This document shows, in pieces, positions 36,034-46,151 of a stretch of DNA of 64,000 nt. Below the pieces are notes generated by a model. It was not told the DNA's origin. It saw only the letters and a program-made list of their open reading frames with translations, and did not search any database. Position 1 is the stretch's first letter. Every line of letters begins with the position of its first letter. Both the position numbers and the translations under genes were made by a program. This stretch comes from Bradyrhizobium sp. sBnM-33 (GTDB lineage: Bacteria; Pseudomonadota; Alphaproteobacteria; Rhizobiales; Xanthobacteraceae), in the NCBI RefSeq assembly GCF_032917945.1, contig NZ_CP136624.1, positions 6,882,001 through 6,946,000 on the forward strand, in the 5' to 3' direction.

Positions 36034-37314
36034 ATGACGATGAAGACTCTATTGAGTACGGCCTCGCTGGCTTTGCTGTTGGGCAGCAGCGCGGCATTGG
36101 CCCAGGCGCCGATCGCGCTCGGGCATCTCACCGACTATTCGGGTCCCACCTCGGACGTCGGAACGCCGTTCGGACAGGGTGTCGCGGATACCTATGCGTG
36201 GATCAACAAGAGCGGCGGCATTAACGGCGCCAAGGTCAGTCTCGATACCGTCGATTACGGCTATCAGGTGCCGCGCGCCATTGCCCAGTACAAGAAATGG
36301 TCGGGCGCCGACAAAGTCGCCGCCATTCTCGGCTGGGGCACCGCCGACACTGAAGCGCTGACGGGGTTCCTGGCCCAGGACAAGATCCCGGATATCTCGG
36401 CATCCTATGCCGCAGCACTCTCCGATCCGACCGGCGCCGGCGGCAAGGCCAAGCCCGCACCCTACAACTTCTTCTACGGCCCGAGCTACTCAGACGCACT
36501 TCGCGGCATGCTAACCTGGGCCGCCGAAGACTGGAAAGCCAAGGCCAAGTCCGGCAAGCCGAAATACGTCCACATGGGCGCCAACCACCCCTATCCGAAC
36601 GCGCCGAAGGCGGCAGGTGAAGCGATTGCCACCGACCTCGGGTTCGAAGTGCTGCCGCCGATCGTGTTCGCATTGACGCCCGGCGACTACAGCGCGCAGT
36701 GCCTGACGCTGAAGAGCTCGGGCGCCAACTACGCCTATCTGGGCAATACCGCCGGCTCGAACATCTCCGTGCTCAACGCCTGCAAGGCGGCCGGCGTCGA
36801 CGTTCAGTTCCTTGGCAACGTCTGGGGCATGGACGAAAATGCCGCCAAGGCTGCAGGTGCTGCCGCCGACGGCGTGGTGTTTCCGCTGCGCACCGCGATC
36901 GCCTGGGGCGGCAACGCGCCCGGCATGAAGACCTTCATGGAAATCTCCAAGATGTCGGACGCGGCCGGTACCGCCTACCGTCCCGTGCACTACCTCGCCG
37001 GCGTCTGCACCGCGCTCTACATGAAGGAAGCCGTCGAATGGGCTGCCAAGAACGGCGGCGCTACCGGCGAGAACGTCAAGAAGGGCTTCTACCAGAAGAA
37101 GGATTGGGTGCCCGCCGGCGGCGAAGGCATTTGCAACCCCTCGACCTTCACCGAGAAGGATCACCGCGGCACGCTCAAGGTCGATCTGTATCGCATGAAG
37201 GTCGCAGGCGCGACCGACGCCCCGCTCAACGAGCTCGTCAAGAACGGCGGCATCAAGATGGAGAAAGTGAAGACGATCGACCTGCCGCGCAAGCCCGAGT
37301 GGCTGGGTTGGTAA
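36034..37314 (+). CDS. livK: ABC transporter substrate-binding protein (LivK type), second Liv system
   Basis: 426 residues from ATG 36034, GGGAGG upstream. Signal peptide about 23 residues (LLGSSAALA-QAP). The mature domain starts IALGHLTDYSGPTSDVG, the Peripla_BP_6 fold. At 426 residues it is longer than classical LivK and like the aromatic-acid or amide-type binding proteins. Contains paired cysteines (GEGICNPSTF, QCLTLKSS, NACKAAGV, AGVCTALYM). It probably delivers the substrate activated by the operon's CoA ligase (inference). Confidence 0.9.
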   Translation: MTMKTLLSTASLALLLGSSAALAQAPIALGHLTDYSGPTSDVGTPFGQGVADTYAWINKSGGINGAKVSLDTVDYGYQVPRAIAQYKKWSGADKVAAILGWGTADTEALTGFLAQDKIPDISASYAAALSDPTGAGGKAKPAPYNFFYGPSYSDALRGMLTWAAEDWKAKAKSGKPKYVHMGANHPYPNAPKAAGEAIATDLGFEVLPPIVFALTPGDYSAQCLTLKSSGANYAYLGNTAGSNISVLNACKAAGVDVQFLGNVWGMDENAAKAAGAAADGVVFPLRTAIAWGGNAPGMKTFMEISKMSDAAGTAYRPVHYLAGVCTALYMKEAVEWAAKNGGATGENVKKGFYQKKDWVPAGGEGICNPSTFTEKDHRGTLKVDLYRMKVAGATDAPLNELVKNGGIKMEKVKTIDLPRKPEWLGW

Positions 37315-37351
37315 GGCTAGGAGACGCATCTGTAAGCGCCTCACACTCAAA

Positions 37352-37471
37352 TGTCATCCCCCGCGAAAGCGGGGAATCCAGTACGCCGTAGCGTCTCAGT
37401 CGATCGCAGGCGCCTCTGGAATACTGGATCACCCGCCCCAGTGCGCAATTGCGCACAAGGCGGGTGATGAC
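37352..37471. repeat. Dispersed palindromic repeat (TGTCATCCCC family)
   Basis: Includes CCCCGCGAAAGCGGGG, a short hairpin; AATCCAGTA pairs with TACTGGATT-like TACTGGATC; GTGCGCAATTGCGCAC is a perfect 16-base palindrome; outer TGTCATC/GATGACG arms. It lies between livK2 and livF2. Confidence 0.8.
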
Positions 37472-37524
37472 GGCGGTGGATGGAGCGGAAGTCCGCTCTA
37501 CTAACAACGCCAGGATCAAGAAAC

Positions 37525-38364
<840 letters not shown>

Positions 38365-38365
38365 A

Positions 38366-38430
38366 CAATAGCGTTTTCGAGCGAAGTGGAGACCGGTTCG
38401 CGTGAAGAAAACACGTCAAAACAAAAAAAT
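38366..38430. repeat. Dispersed repeat remnant (CGAGCGAAGTGG type)
   Basis: GCGTTTTCGAGCGAAGTGG then ACCGGTTCGCGTGAAGAAAAC is a motif I recognise (from memory) as a dispersed intergenic element in Bradyrhizobium-like genomes. It lies between convergent livF2 and the epimerase gene, and its T/A-rich tail could help termination. Confidence 0.5.
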
Positions 38431-38437
38431 TAGGTAC

Positions 38438-39598
38438 TCAGCCGAGCACCTGGTCCGCTTCCGCCACCGCGCAAAGAACATGATAGAACGAAGACGCAGG
38501 GATGGTGGCGACCAGCGAGTTGCCGTCGCGGTCGAATTGGTCGTACCAGCCGCCCGTGACGGGATGGCTGAGATAGTGCCGTTCGAGCCGCGCCAGCGCC
38601 GCTCGCGCTTCGTCGGCCGCGCCTGCCTCGCCCGCCTCAGCCTGCGCGATCCACGCCTTGGCGATTTCCGTCTGCGGCCACAGCCGGCGCGTATGCCGCC
38701 TGATGTTGCCGCGAGCATCGCCTTCGTCGATCAGGCAGCCAGTCGCCTCGTCGCGATAGCGCAGCGCCGATGCCAGCAATTCGCCGCGGTAACGCCCGGT
38801 CGGACAGCCGGTGATGCGCTCAAAACCTTTCAGCAGCCACGCCCATTCCGCCTGATGTCCGGGCTCGACGCTGACCGGCTCGATCTTCGACCAGTCCTCC
38901 TCGAAATATTCGCCAAGCACCTGCCGCTGCTTATCGTAGAGGTTGGCCAGAAACAGGCTGAAGAAATTCCCGGCGCGGTTCTGGAACACGGTGTCGTGCG
39001 TCGCGTCGAACGCCGCGATCATCGCTTCGAACAGATGCATCTGCGGGTTCTGCCGCCGCGGCATCGATACCGGCAATCCCTCATGAACGCCACCATGCGG
39101 CGAGCGCAACTGAGTATCGATGAAATGACACAGCGCGTCGATCTCGGCGCGGATCTGCGCGTCGCGATCCAATCCATAGACGGTTGCCAAGGCGAGCAGG
39201 ACAAAGCCGTGATCGTAGGAGTCCCGCAGCGGATCCAGCATTGCCCCATCGGGCTTCAGCGTGTGCACAAAGCCAGGCTTGCCGTCGGGGGCTTTCGCCT
39301 TCGCCAGCAGGTGCTCCAGCCCCTTGAGCGCGATCGCGCGCCCCTGCGGATACCAGCCCATTTGCGCCGCCTTGGCGTAGCAATAGATCTGGCGCGCCAG
39401 CACGAAAACCCGGCGCGGCGCCAAGCGGTCTGCACGGCCGTCCGGATCGAGCCGATCGATAAATCCGCCCGCTACGTCGTCCCAGCCTTCGGTCGACCAC
39501 AGCGGCAAGCAATGCTCGACCATGCGAAGCTTCAGCCTCGCGACGATATCGGCCCAATCCAGCGTGTCTGCCGCCGCAGCGGTATCTCTTTCAGCCAT
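38438..39598 (-). CDS. AGE family epimerase/isomerase (N-acylglucosamine 2-epimerase superfamily)
   Basis: 386 residues from ATG 39598 with AGGAA upstream. (alpha/alpha)6-barrel family features: PRRVFVLARQIYCYAKA, DPLRDSYDHGFVLLALA, QNPQMHLFEAMIAAFDA, VSVEPGHQAEWAWLL, RLWPQTEIAKAW. These carry the barrel-centre His and Arg/Glu residues (QMHLFEA, EPGHQAEW). The group includes mannose isomerases, mannose-6-phosphate isomerase-like and cellobiose epimerases. Its place near gmd/fcl would suit a supply of mannose-6-P, but the substrate is not proven. Confidence 0.88.
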   Translation of the reverse strand: MAERDTAAAADTLDWADIVARLKLRMVEHCLPLWSTEGWDDVAGGFIDRLDPDGRADRLAPRRVFVLARQIYCYAKAAQMGWYPQGRAIALKGLEHLLAKAKAPDGKPGFVHTLKPDGAMLDPLRDSYDHGFVLLALATVYGLDRDAQIRAEIDALCHFIDTQLRSPHGGVHEGLPVSMPRRQNPQMHLFEAMIAAFDATHDTVFQNRAGNFFSLFLANLYDKQRQVLGEYFEEDWSKIEPVSVEPGHQAEWAWLLKGFERITGCPTGRYRGELLASALRYRDEATGCLIDEGDARGNIRRHTRRLWPQTEIAKAWIAQAEAGEAGAADEARAALARLERHYLSHPVTGGWYDQFDRDGNSLVATIPASSFYHVLCAVAEADQVLG

Positions 39599-39687
39599 TG
39601 CGTTTCCTGGAACATCAACATCGGTAGAAGCCGTCTGATAGCACGTCAGAGGCGGCACGCAATCGGCCCTCACCTGAGGCATCAGCC

Positions 39688-40911
39688 ATGACCGACCACT
39701 ACGACGCCCTTGAAACGCGCGAGCCGGGCATACGCGAGGCGGAGCTGTTTTCAAAGCTTCCGGACGTCCTGCGCAAGGCGCTCGCCGCGCCGGCTTATGC
39801 CGAGCGGTTGAAAGGCATCGATCCCGCCGCCGTGACCAGCCGCGCCTCGCTTGCTGAGTTGCCCGTGCTGCGCAAATCGGAACTCCCTGCCCTGCACAAG
39901 GCCGCGCCGCCCTTCGGCGGGTTCGTGTCGGGGCCGCTTGGGTCGTTCGGACGGCTGTATACCTCGCCGGGACCGATCTTCGAGCCCGAGCCCGTTCACG
40001 CCGACCCTTGGCGTGGTGCGCGGGCGCTGTTCGCGGCCGGCTTCCGGCCCGGCGACGTGGTGCTCAACACCTTCAGCTACCATCTGACGCCGGGCGGCTT
40101 CATTTTCGACGCCTCGGCACGGGCGCTGGGCTGTGCGGTGATTCCGGCCGGCCCCGGCAATACCGAGCAGCAGTTTGAACTGATCGAAGCCTATCGCCCG
40201 GTCGGCTATAGCGGCACGCCTGATTTCCTCAAGATCCTGCTCGACGCCGCCGCGAATGCCGGACGGGATGTCTCCTCGATCAAGCGCGGGCTGGTCTCCG
40301 GCGCGGCGTTTCCGAAATCACTGCAGGACGAAGTCAAGGCGCGCGGCATCGACGCCTATCAGGCGTTCGGCACCGCCGACCTCGGCATGGTCGCGTTCGA
40401 GACGCCGGCGCGCGAAGGCATGGTCGTCAACGAGGATCTGATCATGGAGATCGTGCGTCCCGGCACCGGCGATCCGGTGGCGCCCGGCGACGTCGGCGAG
40501 ATCGTCGTCACCTCGCTCGATCCGCAGCATCCCTGGATCAGGCTCGCGCTCGGCGATCTCACCGCAGCGCTGCCCGGGACGAGCCCATGCGGACGCACGA
40601 ATATGCGCATCAAGGGCTGGATGGGCCGCGCCGATCAGACCACCAAGGTCAAGGGCATGTTCGTCCGCCCCGAGCAGATCGCCGAGATCGGCAAGCGCCA
40701 TCCCGAACTCGGACGGCTGCGCCTTGTGGTCATGCGATCCGGCGAGAGCGATGTGATGGCGCTGAAGGCGGAGACAGCCACGCCAGGCGAAGCGCTTCAG
40801 AGCGAGCTCGCCGCCACCTTGCGCTCCGTGACGAAGCTTGGCGGCAATGTCGAACTGGTTGGCGCAGGCTCCCTGCCGAATGACGGCAAGGTGATATCAG
40901 ACGAGCGCTAA
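39688..40911 (+). CDS. Phenylacetate-CoA ligase-like AMP-forming enzyme (PaaK family)
   Basis: 407 residues, the length of PaaK-type ligases. Family stretches: LAELPVLRKSELPALH, FSYHLTPGGFIFDASARALG, VIPAGPGNTEQQ, SGTPDFLKIL, YQAFGTADLGMVAFE, and the domain hinge MGRADQTTKVKGMFVRPEQI. The usual Ser/Thr/Gly P-loop is replaced by SGPLGSFGRLYTSPGPI, as in a PaaK-like subgroup. It activates an aromatic or similar acid. It is divergent from the AGE gene with 90 bases between starts, and may act on the same class of acids as the preceding Liv-ligase operon (inference). Confidence 0.85.
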   Translation: MTDHYDALETREPGIREAELFSKLPDVLRKALAAPAYAERLKGIDPAAVTSRASLAELPVLRKSELPALHKAAPPFGGFVSGPLGSFGRLYTSPGPIFEPEPVHADPWRGARALFAAGFRPGDVVLNTFSYHLTPGGFIFDASARALGCAVIPAGPGNTEQQFELIEAYRPVGYSGTPDFLKILLDAAANAGRDVSSIKRGLVSGAAFPKSLQDEVKARGIDAYQAFGTADLGMVAFETPAREGMVVNEDLIMEIVRPGTGDPVAPGDVGEIVVTSLDPQHPWIRLALGDLTAALPGTSPCGRTNMRIKGWMGRADQTTKVKGMFVRPEQIAEIGKRHPELGRLRLVVMRSGESDVMALKAETATPGEALQSELAATLRSVTKLGGNVELVGAGSLPNDGKVISDER

Positions 40912-41039
40912 GGCACCTGGCTATCAATTGGCGTCCCAACATGGCGCGCGCCTATCTTGGTTCGCTAGTTGCGCTCGTTGCTCCTGGTGCTGCTGTCGAT
41001 GTAGTAGTTTGGCCAATCGCTTGATCAAATTAACATGGG

Positions 41040-41064
41040 AGGGCACGCCAGATCGGCGTGCTCT
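41040..41064. terminator. Hairpin after the PaaK-like gene
   Basis: AGGGCACGCC / GGCGTGCTCT stem (one wobble) with a 5-base loop and no T-run, 130 bases after the stop. A second small inverted repeat GGCTAGC/GCTAGCC follows at about 41107-41124. Either could end transcription or belong to the promoter region of the next gene. Confidence 0.35.
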
Positions 41065-41158
41065 CTGCGGTCGACTCCACTGATCAGAAAAACTAAGAAT
41101 GCTCCCGGCTAGCTGCGGCTAGCCTGATGTGGGTGCTTTTGTATCTCGGTCTTTTTCA

Positions 41159-43090
41159 ATGCTACTCGAAGCCAGCCTGTACGCCGTCGGTCAAAGCATC
41201 CTCGCAACTGGCATGGCGCTTGCTTTTGGAATGATGCCGCGGCTGCTGCCGCTCCCCATCGCGGGCCGGCTTGCGTTCGGGATTGCCGCCGCGCCGTTCG
41301 CGACAGCGTCGCTCGCGGTATTGCTGATGACGTTGTGGCCAGGCCAGCCGGCGTGGCTACTCGCGCTCCTGCCGGGACTCACCGGTCTAGCGCTGCTTGT
41401 CACGGGGCGGCCAATCTTACGCAAAATCTGCGGTTCGGCACGCGAAACGCGCTGGCGCGATCCCTTGTTCTGGATCACCAGCGCTTGCCTTGCGTTTCTT
41501 GCATGGATCGTGCTCGCGCGCGTCGCCCATTACACGGTTCAGCCCACGGCAAATTCGGATTCGCTGCAATACCTCGCGGAGGCACGTCACCTACTGTCGC
41601 ATCGCAGCCTGTTCGCATACTCCGGCATGGAAGGCCTGCCGGACGGCACGTTGCGCGGCGATGCGCATGGCGTACTTTGGATCGCCTATCTCGCCTCCGC
41701 GCTCGCCTTCGCGCCGGCTGCCGATAGTGTCGGCCAGGACGCACTGGCACGCGTCGCATTTCAGTTCCCGCTCGCCGCCTATGTTGCCGGCGGGGTCGCT
41801 TGTGCCAGCGTGATCAGGCTTCCGTTGGCGATCCCGCTGTCGGTTGTTCTGTTGCTCGCAGTGCCCGGCCTTTCCGGTACGTCCATCGGCGGTGATCGGG
41901 ACGCGTTTCGTCTGGCGGCTTTGCTTCTCCTCAGCACCTTCCTGCTGGCCCATGCCCGCGCGGCCCTGCTTCACGCAGTTCATCCAGCGGTATTGATGCT
42001 AGCCGTCGTTCTCGGTGCTTGGGCGCTTCAGGGGCACGGGCTTGCCATCGTGCTGGTTCCGGTCCTGACGGGTGTTTGGTTCCTATCGACGCTCATTTTG
42101 CGTTTGCCTGCATACCGCGCAATTTTGCTGGCTGCAGCCGTGGCGATAGGCTTCGCCATCGCCGCCCAGCCTGTCATTTCCGCCTATCTTCGCACCGGTT
42201 CACCCGTTGGCGACAACGTCGCGGCCTCCGAGGTCCTCAAAGGGACCGTTTACGTCCAAGGCACGTCGAAGCGCGACGAGGCCCGCATCGGCGCCGGTTC
42301 CGATCGGATTACGCGAATTGGCATTACGATTGCGCGTGATGGTGGCTGGCCGAGCGTGGTTGCGCTCATGACTCTGTTGGGCGTGACGTTCTCGCTTGCG
42401 TCGAGATGCAGATTTGTGGGCCGTCATGCGAGCCCGGTGGTGCCGTTTCTGCTCTCGGCGTGGTTCATAGGTGAGACGCTGATTCTGCTCGACGCACTGC
42501 CGTTGGGCCATTTCAAGATCGGTGCCTGGACGGTGCTGAACGCGCGTTATGCGATGCAATGGTACGTCGCCGCGGGCCTCCTGGCCGCATGGGGCATTGC
42601 GGCTGCGGTTGCCATAGTGCGAAGACTCTTTCCAACGCGGACGATGCTCACGCGAGCGTTGGCTGGCGGCGTCCTGATTGCTGGAACGGCGCTGACGGGT
42701 CGCGCGCTGAAACACGGCTGGCCCGTCTATGAAACCGCGGTGTATCGCGTCTTTGCCAGTCGCCTGGAGCAGGCCACAAAGGCACTACCGACGAATTGCG
42801 CGATCCTCTCCGAGGATACCGGCGTGAATTTCCACGCCACGCGGACGGTCGTTCAGATGTACAGCACCACCGTTCTGCCGATGATGCGTATTGAGACACC
42901 ACAGGCCGTCCTGGATTGGCTTGACAGCCGGCATCTGTGCGCCGTTGTCCTATACTCGGGATTGTACATCGATACCGCGGGCCCAGACACGCCGCTTGCG
43001 CGGCTGCTTGCCAGCGACGCGTTCCGACTCGAAAATGGTGCGCCTTGGCGAATCTATATTCGCTCAAGCTACCCAACGATGGTGCGATGA
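41159..43090 (+). CDS. Polytopic membrane protein, candidate GT-C type glycosyltransferase
   Basis: 643 residues from ATG 41159; an in-frame GTG at 41129 is also possible, and neither has a good ribosome-binding site. About ten or eleven membrane spans, then a soluble C-terminal domain of about 110 residues (from KALPTNCAILSEDTG). The first large outside loop has TANSDSLQYLAEARHLL, an acidic-plus-Tyr pattern like the catalytic loop of GT-C/GT39 enzymes. No exact family recognised. If a GT-C, it would transfer sugars from lipid carriers on the periplasmic face. It begins the surface-glycan region and points toward the convergent DUF354 gene. Confidence 0.65.
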   Translation: MLLEASLYAVGQSILATGMALAFGMMPRLLPLPIAGRLAFGIAAAPFATASLAVLLMTLWPGQPAWLLALLPGLTGLALLVTGRPILRKICGSARETRWRDPLFWITSACLAFLAWIVLARVAHYTVQPTANSDSLQYLAEARHLLSHRSLFAYSGMEGLPDGTLRGDAHGVLWIAYLASALAFAPAADSVGQDALARVAFQFPLAAYVAGGVACASVIRLPLAIPLSVVLLLAVPGLSGTSIGGDRDAFRLAALLLLSTFLLAHARAALLHAVHPAVLMLAVVLGAWALQGHGLAIVLVPVLTGVWFLSTLILRLPAYRAILLAAAVAIGFAIAAQPVISAYLRTGSPVGDNVAASEVLKGTVYVQGTSKRDEARIGAGSDRITRIGITIARDGGWPSVVALMTLLGVTFSLASRCRFVGRHASPVVPFLLSAWFIGETLILLDALPLGHFKIGAWTVLNARYAMQWYVAAGLLAAWGIAAAVAIVRRLFPTRTMLTRALAGGVLIAGTALTGRALKHGWPVYETAVYRVFASRLEQATKALPTNCAILSEDTGVNFHATRTVVQMYSTTVLPMMRIETPQAVLDWLDSRHLCAVVLYSGLYIDTAGPDTPLARLLASDAFRLENGAPWRIYIRSSYPTMVR

Positions 43091-43096
43091 GTCCCC

Positions 43097-44137
43097 CTAG
43101 GGAAAGCCGCGGTCGAACTGGTCCAGCAGCCAGTCTGCAAGGTTGTGTTTCTCGGACAGCATTCGAGCGCGACGCGCTGCCATTTCCGCCTCGAGGCCAG
43201 AATCGGCGAGCATCGCGCGGATCATTTCAAGCATGGCGTCGAATTGCGAGGGCCGGAAACCCCATGCCAGCCGGTAGCGATCTTCGAGCTCGGTGATCAC
43301 CGAGCACTTGCCAACGAAAGTATTGCAGCGGATCGCGGGCCGCCCGAGTATGGCCGCTTCCATCGTCATCGTCTGGCTGTCGCTGACGAGCATTTTCGCG
43401 AAGGCGAGGATGCTGTGCATCTGTTCCGGCGGTGCCCGGAAAGCGTGCCCACGCAGAGATGCCGGCAGGTCTCCCTCGCCATTGACGAAAACGCGCCCAT
43501 ACGGCTGGAGCGCGCCGACGAGACGCTCGACCTGCGTTACCGCAAGGCCCTTCGCACCGACATCGTGGTGTGCGGTGAGTTCAACCAGCCGCACGATGAT
43601 GAAAGGCTCTCCCATGCTGACCCCGAGATGCGCGAGCGCGCCGGGATCGGGCGTGAAATGGTCCGGGTGCAGGTAGGCCAGTTCGTGATAGCTCTCGTGC
43701 GTGCGGACCTTCGATGTTTTGGGATCGCGTAGGATCGACGGGATCACGATCCGGGTTGCGAAGGGATAAGTGACGCGAGCGAACAGCGGCACGTAATCGG
43801 CATCGTCCTCGTTGAGCACGATAGAGGGGCGTCCGATCAGGCGACCGACATGCGCGACCGATACTGATGTCCCAACCAGGAAGTCCGGGCGCGCCGGCAG
43901 GCAGGCTTTCAGGACATGTCCGTTGTGGATGAGTAATTCGATCGCGCTTCCGATGAGCCCGGTGCGCGGCCTGGAGGCCACCGTATGGGGCAGACTGTAG
44001 TGGTCGAGCAGCCGTCCGATGATGCCGCGATCGCGTGTCGTAATCGTCACGCGGTCACCACGCTCGATCAGGCTCTTCGCCACGTTCCTGAAAAGGTGGA
44101 CGTGTGCCGGGTGACCTAGGTCAAGCAGGACGTGCAT
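43097..44137 (-). CDS. DUF354 domain-containing protein (GT-B-like fold)
   Basis: 346 residues beginning MHVLLDLGHPAHVHLFRNV, the DUF354 hallmark (LDxxxPxHxHLFxxL), with SVSVAHVGRLIGRPSIVLNEDD and VSDSQTMTMEAAILGRPAIR near the C-terminus. The fold is like UDP-GlcNAc 2-epimerase or a GT-B glycosyltransferase. Function undetermined; in archaea and bacteria it occurs beside WbpG-type amidotransferases and glycan genes, as here. Ten bases follow the stop of the amidotransferase gene, so the three genes 47102-43097 form one operon. Confidence 0.85.
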   Translation of the reverse strand: MHVLLDLGHPAHVHLFRNVAKSLIERGDRVTITTRDRGIIGRLLDHYSLPHTVASRPRTGLIGSAIELLIHNGHVLKACLPARPDFLVGTSVSVAHVGRLIGRPSIVLNEDDADYVPLFARVTYPFATRIVIPSILRDPKTSKVRTHESYHELAYLHPDHFTPDPGALAHLGVSMGEPFIIVRLVELTAHHDVGAKGLAVTQVERLVGALQPYGRVFVNGEGDLPASLRGHAFRAPPEQMHSILAFAKMLVSDSQTMTMEAAILGRPAIRCNTFVGKCSVITELEDRYRLAWGFRPSQFDAMLEMIRAMLADSGLEAEMAARRARMLSEKHNLADWLLDQFDRGFP

Positions 44138-44147
44138 CGTTCCCGCC

Positions 44148-46139
44148 TCAGCGCGAATATAGTGTAGGGATATTAGAGATGGCTGACAGGACCTCGGTCG
44201 GTTCGAGCCCGATGACGCTACAGTACCAGGCGATGGAATCGAAGCGAGGCGCGTTCTCGCTCTCAGAGAGCCGCAGCGCGCGCTCCCGGTCCATCACTCC
44301 CTCACGGATCTGATTGGACCGAAAGGTGTCGTTCTCGCTGAAGCCGGCGACCCGGTAGTAAATGTAATTGTAGAACGCCGCCGTGCCGTCGCCGATCCGC
44401 CAAGTTGACTTCGTGTCGCTCGCCGTCTCCCAGTCATATCCGCCGAGCAATGTGCCGTTCACGTCGTCCTCGACCCAGGGAACGTAATCGAACAGACGCA
44501 GATATTGATGCTTGATGAAATAATAGCTTGCGAAGGCGCCGGCCGTATCGAACAACGATCGGTTGAGGTAGCGCGGGTTTCGCAGGAAATTCAGGCCGTA
44601 ATAGGCGGCCATCCGCGCCTGCGCGAGAGACGAGGGCCGGTGTCCGAGCGTTGGCGGCACGCCGCAGAACCCGGCCTTGAAATGTGTTTTCTCGAGCGGA
44701 TTCGACGCCAGCACAGTCGTTTCAAGGCCGAGCTTCTTGCCGAGATCGTTGGCGTAGTAGAAGTATTGCTTGTCACCAGCCATAAAGAGCGGGATCATCC
44801 CGAGTACCGGCTGCTGCAGCCAGGCGCTGACGTTGCGCCGGATATTCGCCCGCTTCTCCGCGATGTCTGCGGAGACCAAGATGTGCTCAACCTTGAGCGC
44901 ACCACACATGCGCGCCTGGTTGCGCCGTGCGAGGTCGGTAATCATGCCCCAATCGTAGGTATAAGCGACAGGCTTCAGGCCGAGTTCACGCACCGCATAG
45001 TGAAGGCCGTAGCTGCTATCACGTCCGCCGCTCAGCGTGAACAGACAGTCCGCGCCGCCGTTGCGGCGCGCGGCCTTCAGCTTTTCCGCTGCGGCCTCAA
45101 GTGCCTCCCGCCCTCGATAGCGGTGCGGCGTATGACTGTTGCAGAAATTGCAGACACCATTCACGTCGAACGCGATGAACGGCACGGTTTCGGGGAGGAT
45201 ACAGCGCTTGCACCGCTTCAACGCACTAATCGGGGCCGGATCGATCTCGAAGCATGAAAAGTTACCACGCGGCACGGCCGGCGCCGAGTTGAAAGCGGCC
45301 TCGCGTGCATCCGCAGGTGTCTCATCGCGCAATTCGCGTCGCCGGCCCGGAATGGATATCTCCTCGCTGCCCGTACCGTGCAAGTCCACGCGGTGAATGC
45401 GCAGAGCTCCCAGTTCAATGATAAGCGCATCCTCAGCAGGGATCTGCTGGATCAATCCCATCGGCCAGTCGAGTCCCTTAGTACGTTGGAAGGCTTCGAG
45501 GATGTAGCGCTCGGAGGCGAACACGAGCGAGCGATTAGAGGCGTCTTGCACCGTGTAGAGCGAGCCGTTGTTGGTTGCCAGGACGATACAATCGAGGCTG
45601 TCGAAGACCAGCGCAGTTGAGACCGTGCCCACGATCTTGCGAAAGGTCTCGCGCAGAGTGCGTACCGGGCCTGTCCCGCGCGCAAGCTCGCTGCCTATCA
45701 GTTGTAACATCACCTCGGTATCGACCTCGGCCTGCCGCACGAGGTCGTTCGACGTGCGCCAGAGCGCCTCGTCATTGACGATGATACCGTTGTGCACGCC
45801 CAGGACTCCTCTGGAGAGCACGGGTTGGTTGTTCGCGTGGACGTTCTGCGCGCCGTTTGTGACCAGCCGGGAATGCCCCAGAAGCGCAAATGGCCGCGGC
45901 GAACGGTAGATCGCACTAAGCGACTGGTCGAGAAAGGCGCGGAAATGTGCCGAACGCAGGAAGTACTTGGGCCGAATCGGGCTCTTCTGGAAACTGATCG
46001 CTTCGGGCAGCACCGCCGCGATCCCGGCGGATTCCTTGCCGCGCGTCTCAGAAAGCAGAAACAAGCTCTCGACGGCGCGTTCCAGCCGCTCGCGGGGCAG
46101 GTCTCGCGGGTCTGCAATTACTCCGAAGATTCCGCACAT
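44148..46139 (-). CDS. Fusion of class II glutaminase domain and WbpG-type N-acetyl-sugar amidotransferase
   Basis: 663 residues, two enzymes in one chain. Residues 1-290 are a class II glutamine amidotransferase: Cys2 in MCGIFGV as nucleophile, GHSRLVTNG at 88-96, HNG at 116-118, and D140TEV, as in GlmS/PurF. Residues about 305-663 match WbpG/PseA-type sugar amidotransferases: zinc-type Cys310/313 and Cys330/333, and PP-loop ATPase motif SGGRDS at 370-375, then VLASNPLEKTHFK. In Pseudomonas WbpG uses ammonia from a separate class I glutaminase (HisH2); here the ammonia source is built in. Likely adds an amide or amidine nitrogen to a sugar nucleotide. 12 bases follow the GT2 stop. Confidence 0.88.
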   Translation of the reverse strand: MCGIFGVIADPRDLPRERLERAVESLFLLSETRGKESAGIAAVLPEAISFQKSPIRPKYFLRSAHFRAFLDQSLSAIYRSPRPFALLGHSRLVTNGAQNVHANNQPVLSRGVLGVHNGIIVNDEALWRTSNDLVRQAEVDTEVMLQLIGSELARGTGPVRTLRETFRKIVGTVSTALVFDSLDCIVLATNNGSLYTVQDASNRSLVFASERYILEAFQRTKGLDWPMGLIQQIPAEDALIIELGALRIHRVDLHGTGSEEISIPGRRRELRDETPADAREAAFNSAPAVPRGNFSCFEIDPAPISALKRCKRCILPETVPFIAFDVNGVCNFCNSHTPHRYRGREALEAAAEKLKAARRNGGADCLFTLSGGRDSSYGLHYAVRELGLKPVAYTYDWGMITDLARRNQARMCGALKVEHILVSADIAEKRANIRRNVSAWLQQPVLGMIPLFMAGDKQYFYYANDLGKKLGLETTVLASNPLEKTHFKAGFCGVPPTLGHRPSSLAQARMAAYYGLNFLRNPRYLNRSLFDTAGAFASYYFIKHQYLRLFDYVPWVEDDVNGTLLGGYDWETASDTKSTWRIGDGTAAFYNYIYYRVAGFSENDTFRSNQIREGVMDRERALRLSESENAPRFDSIAWYCSVIGLEPTEVLSAISNIPTLYSR

Positions 46140-46151
46140 CGATGCAGTTCC

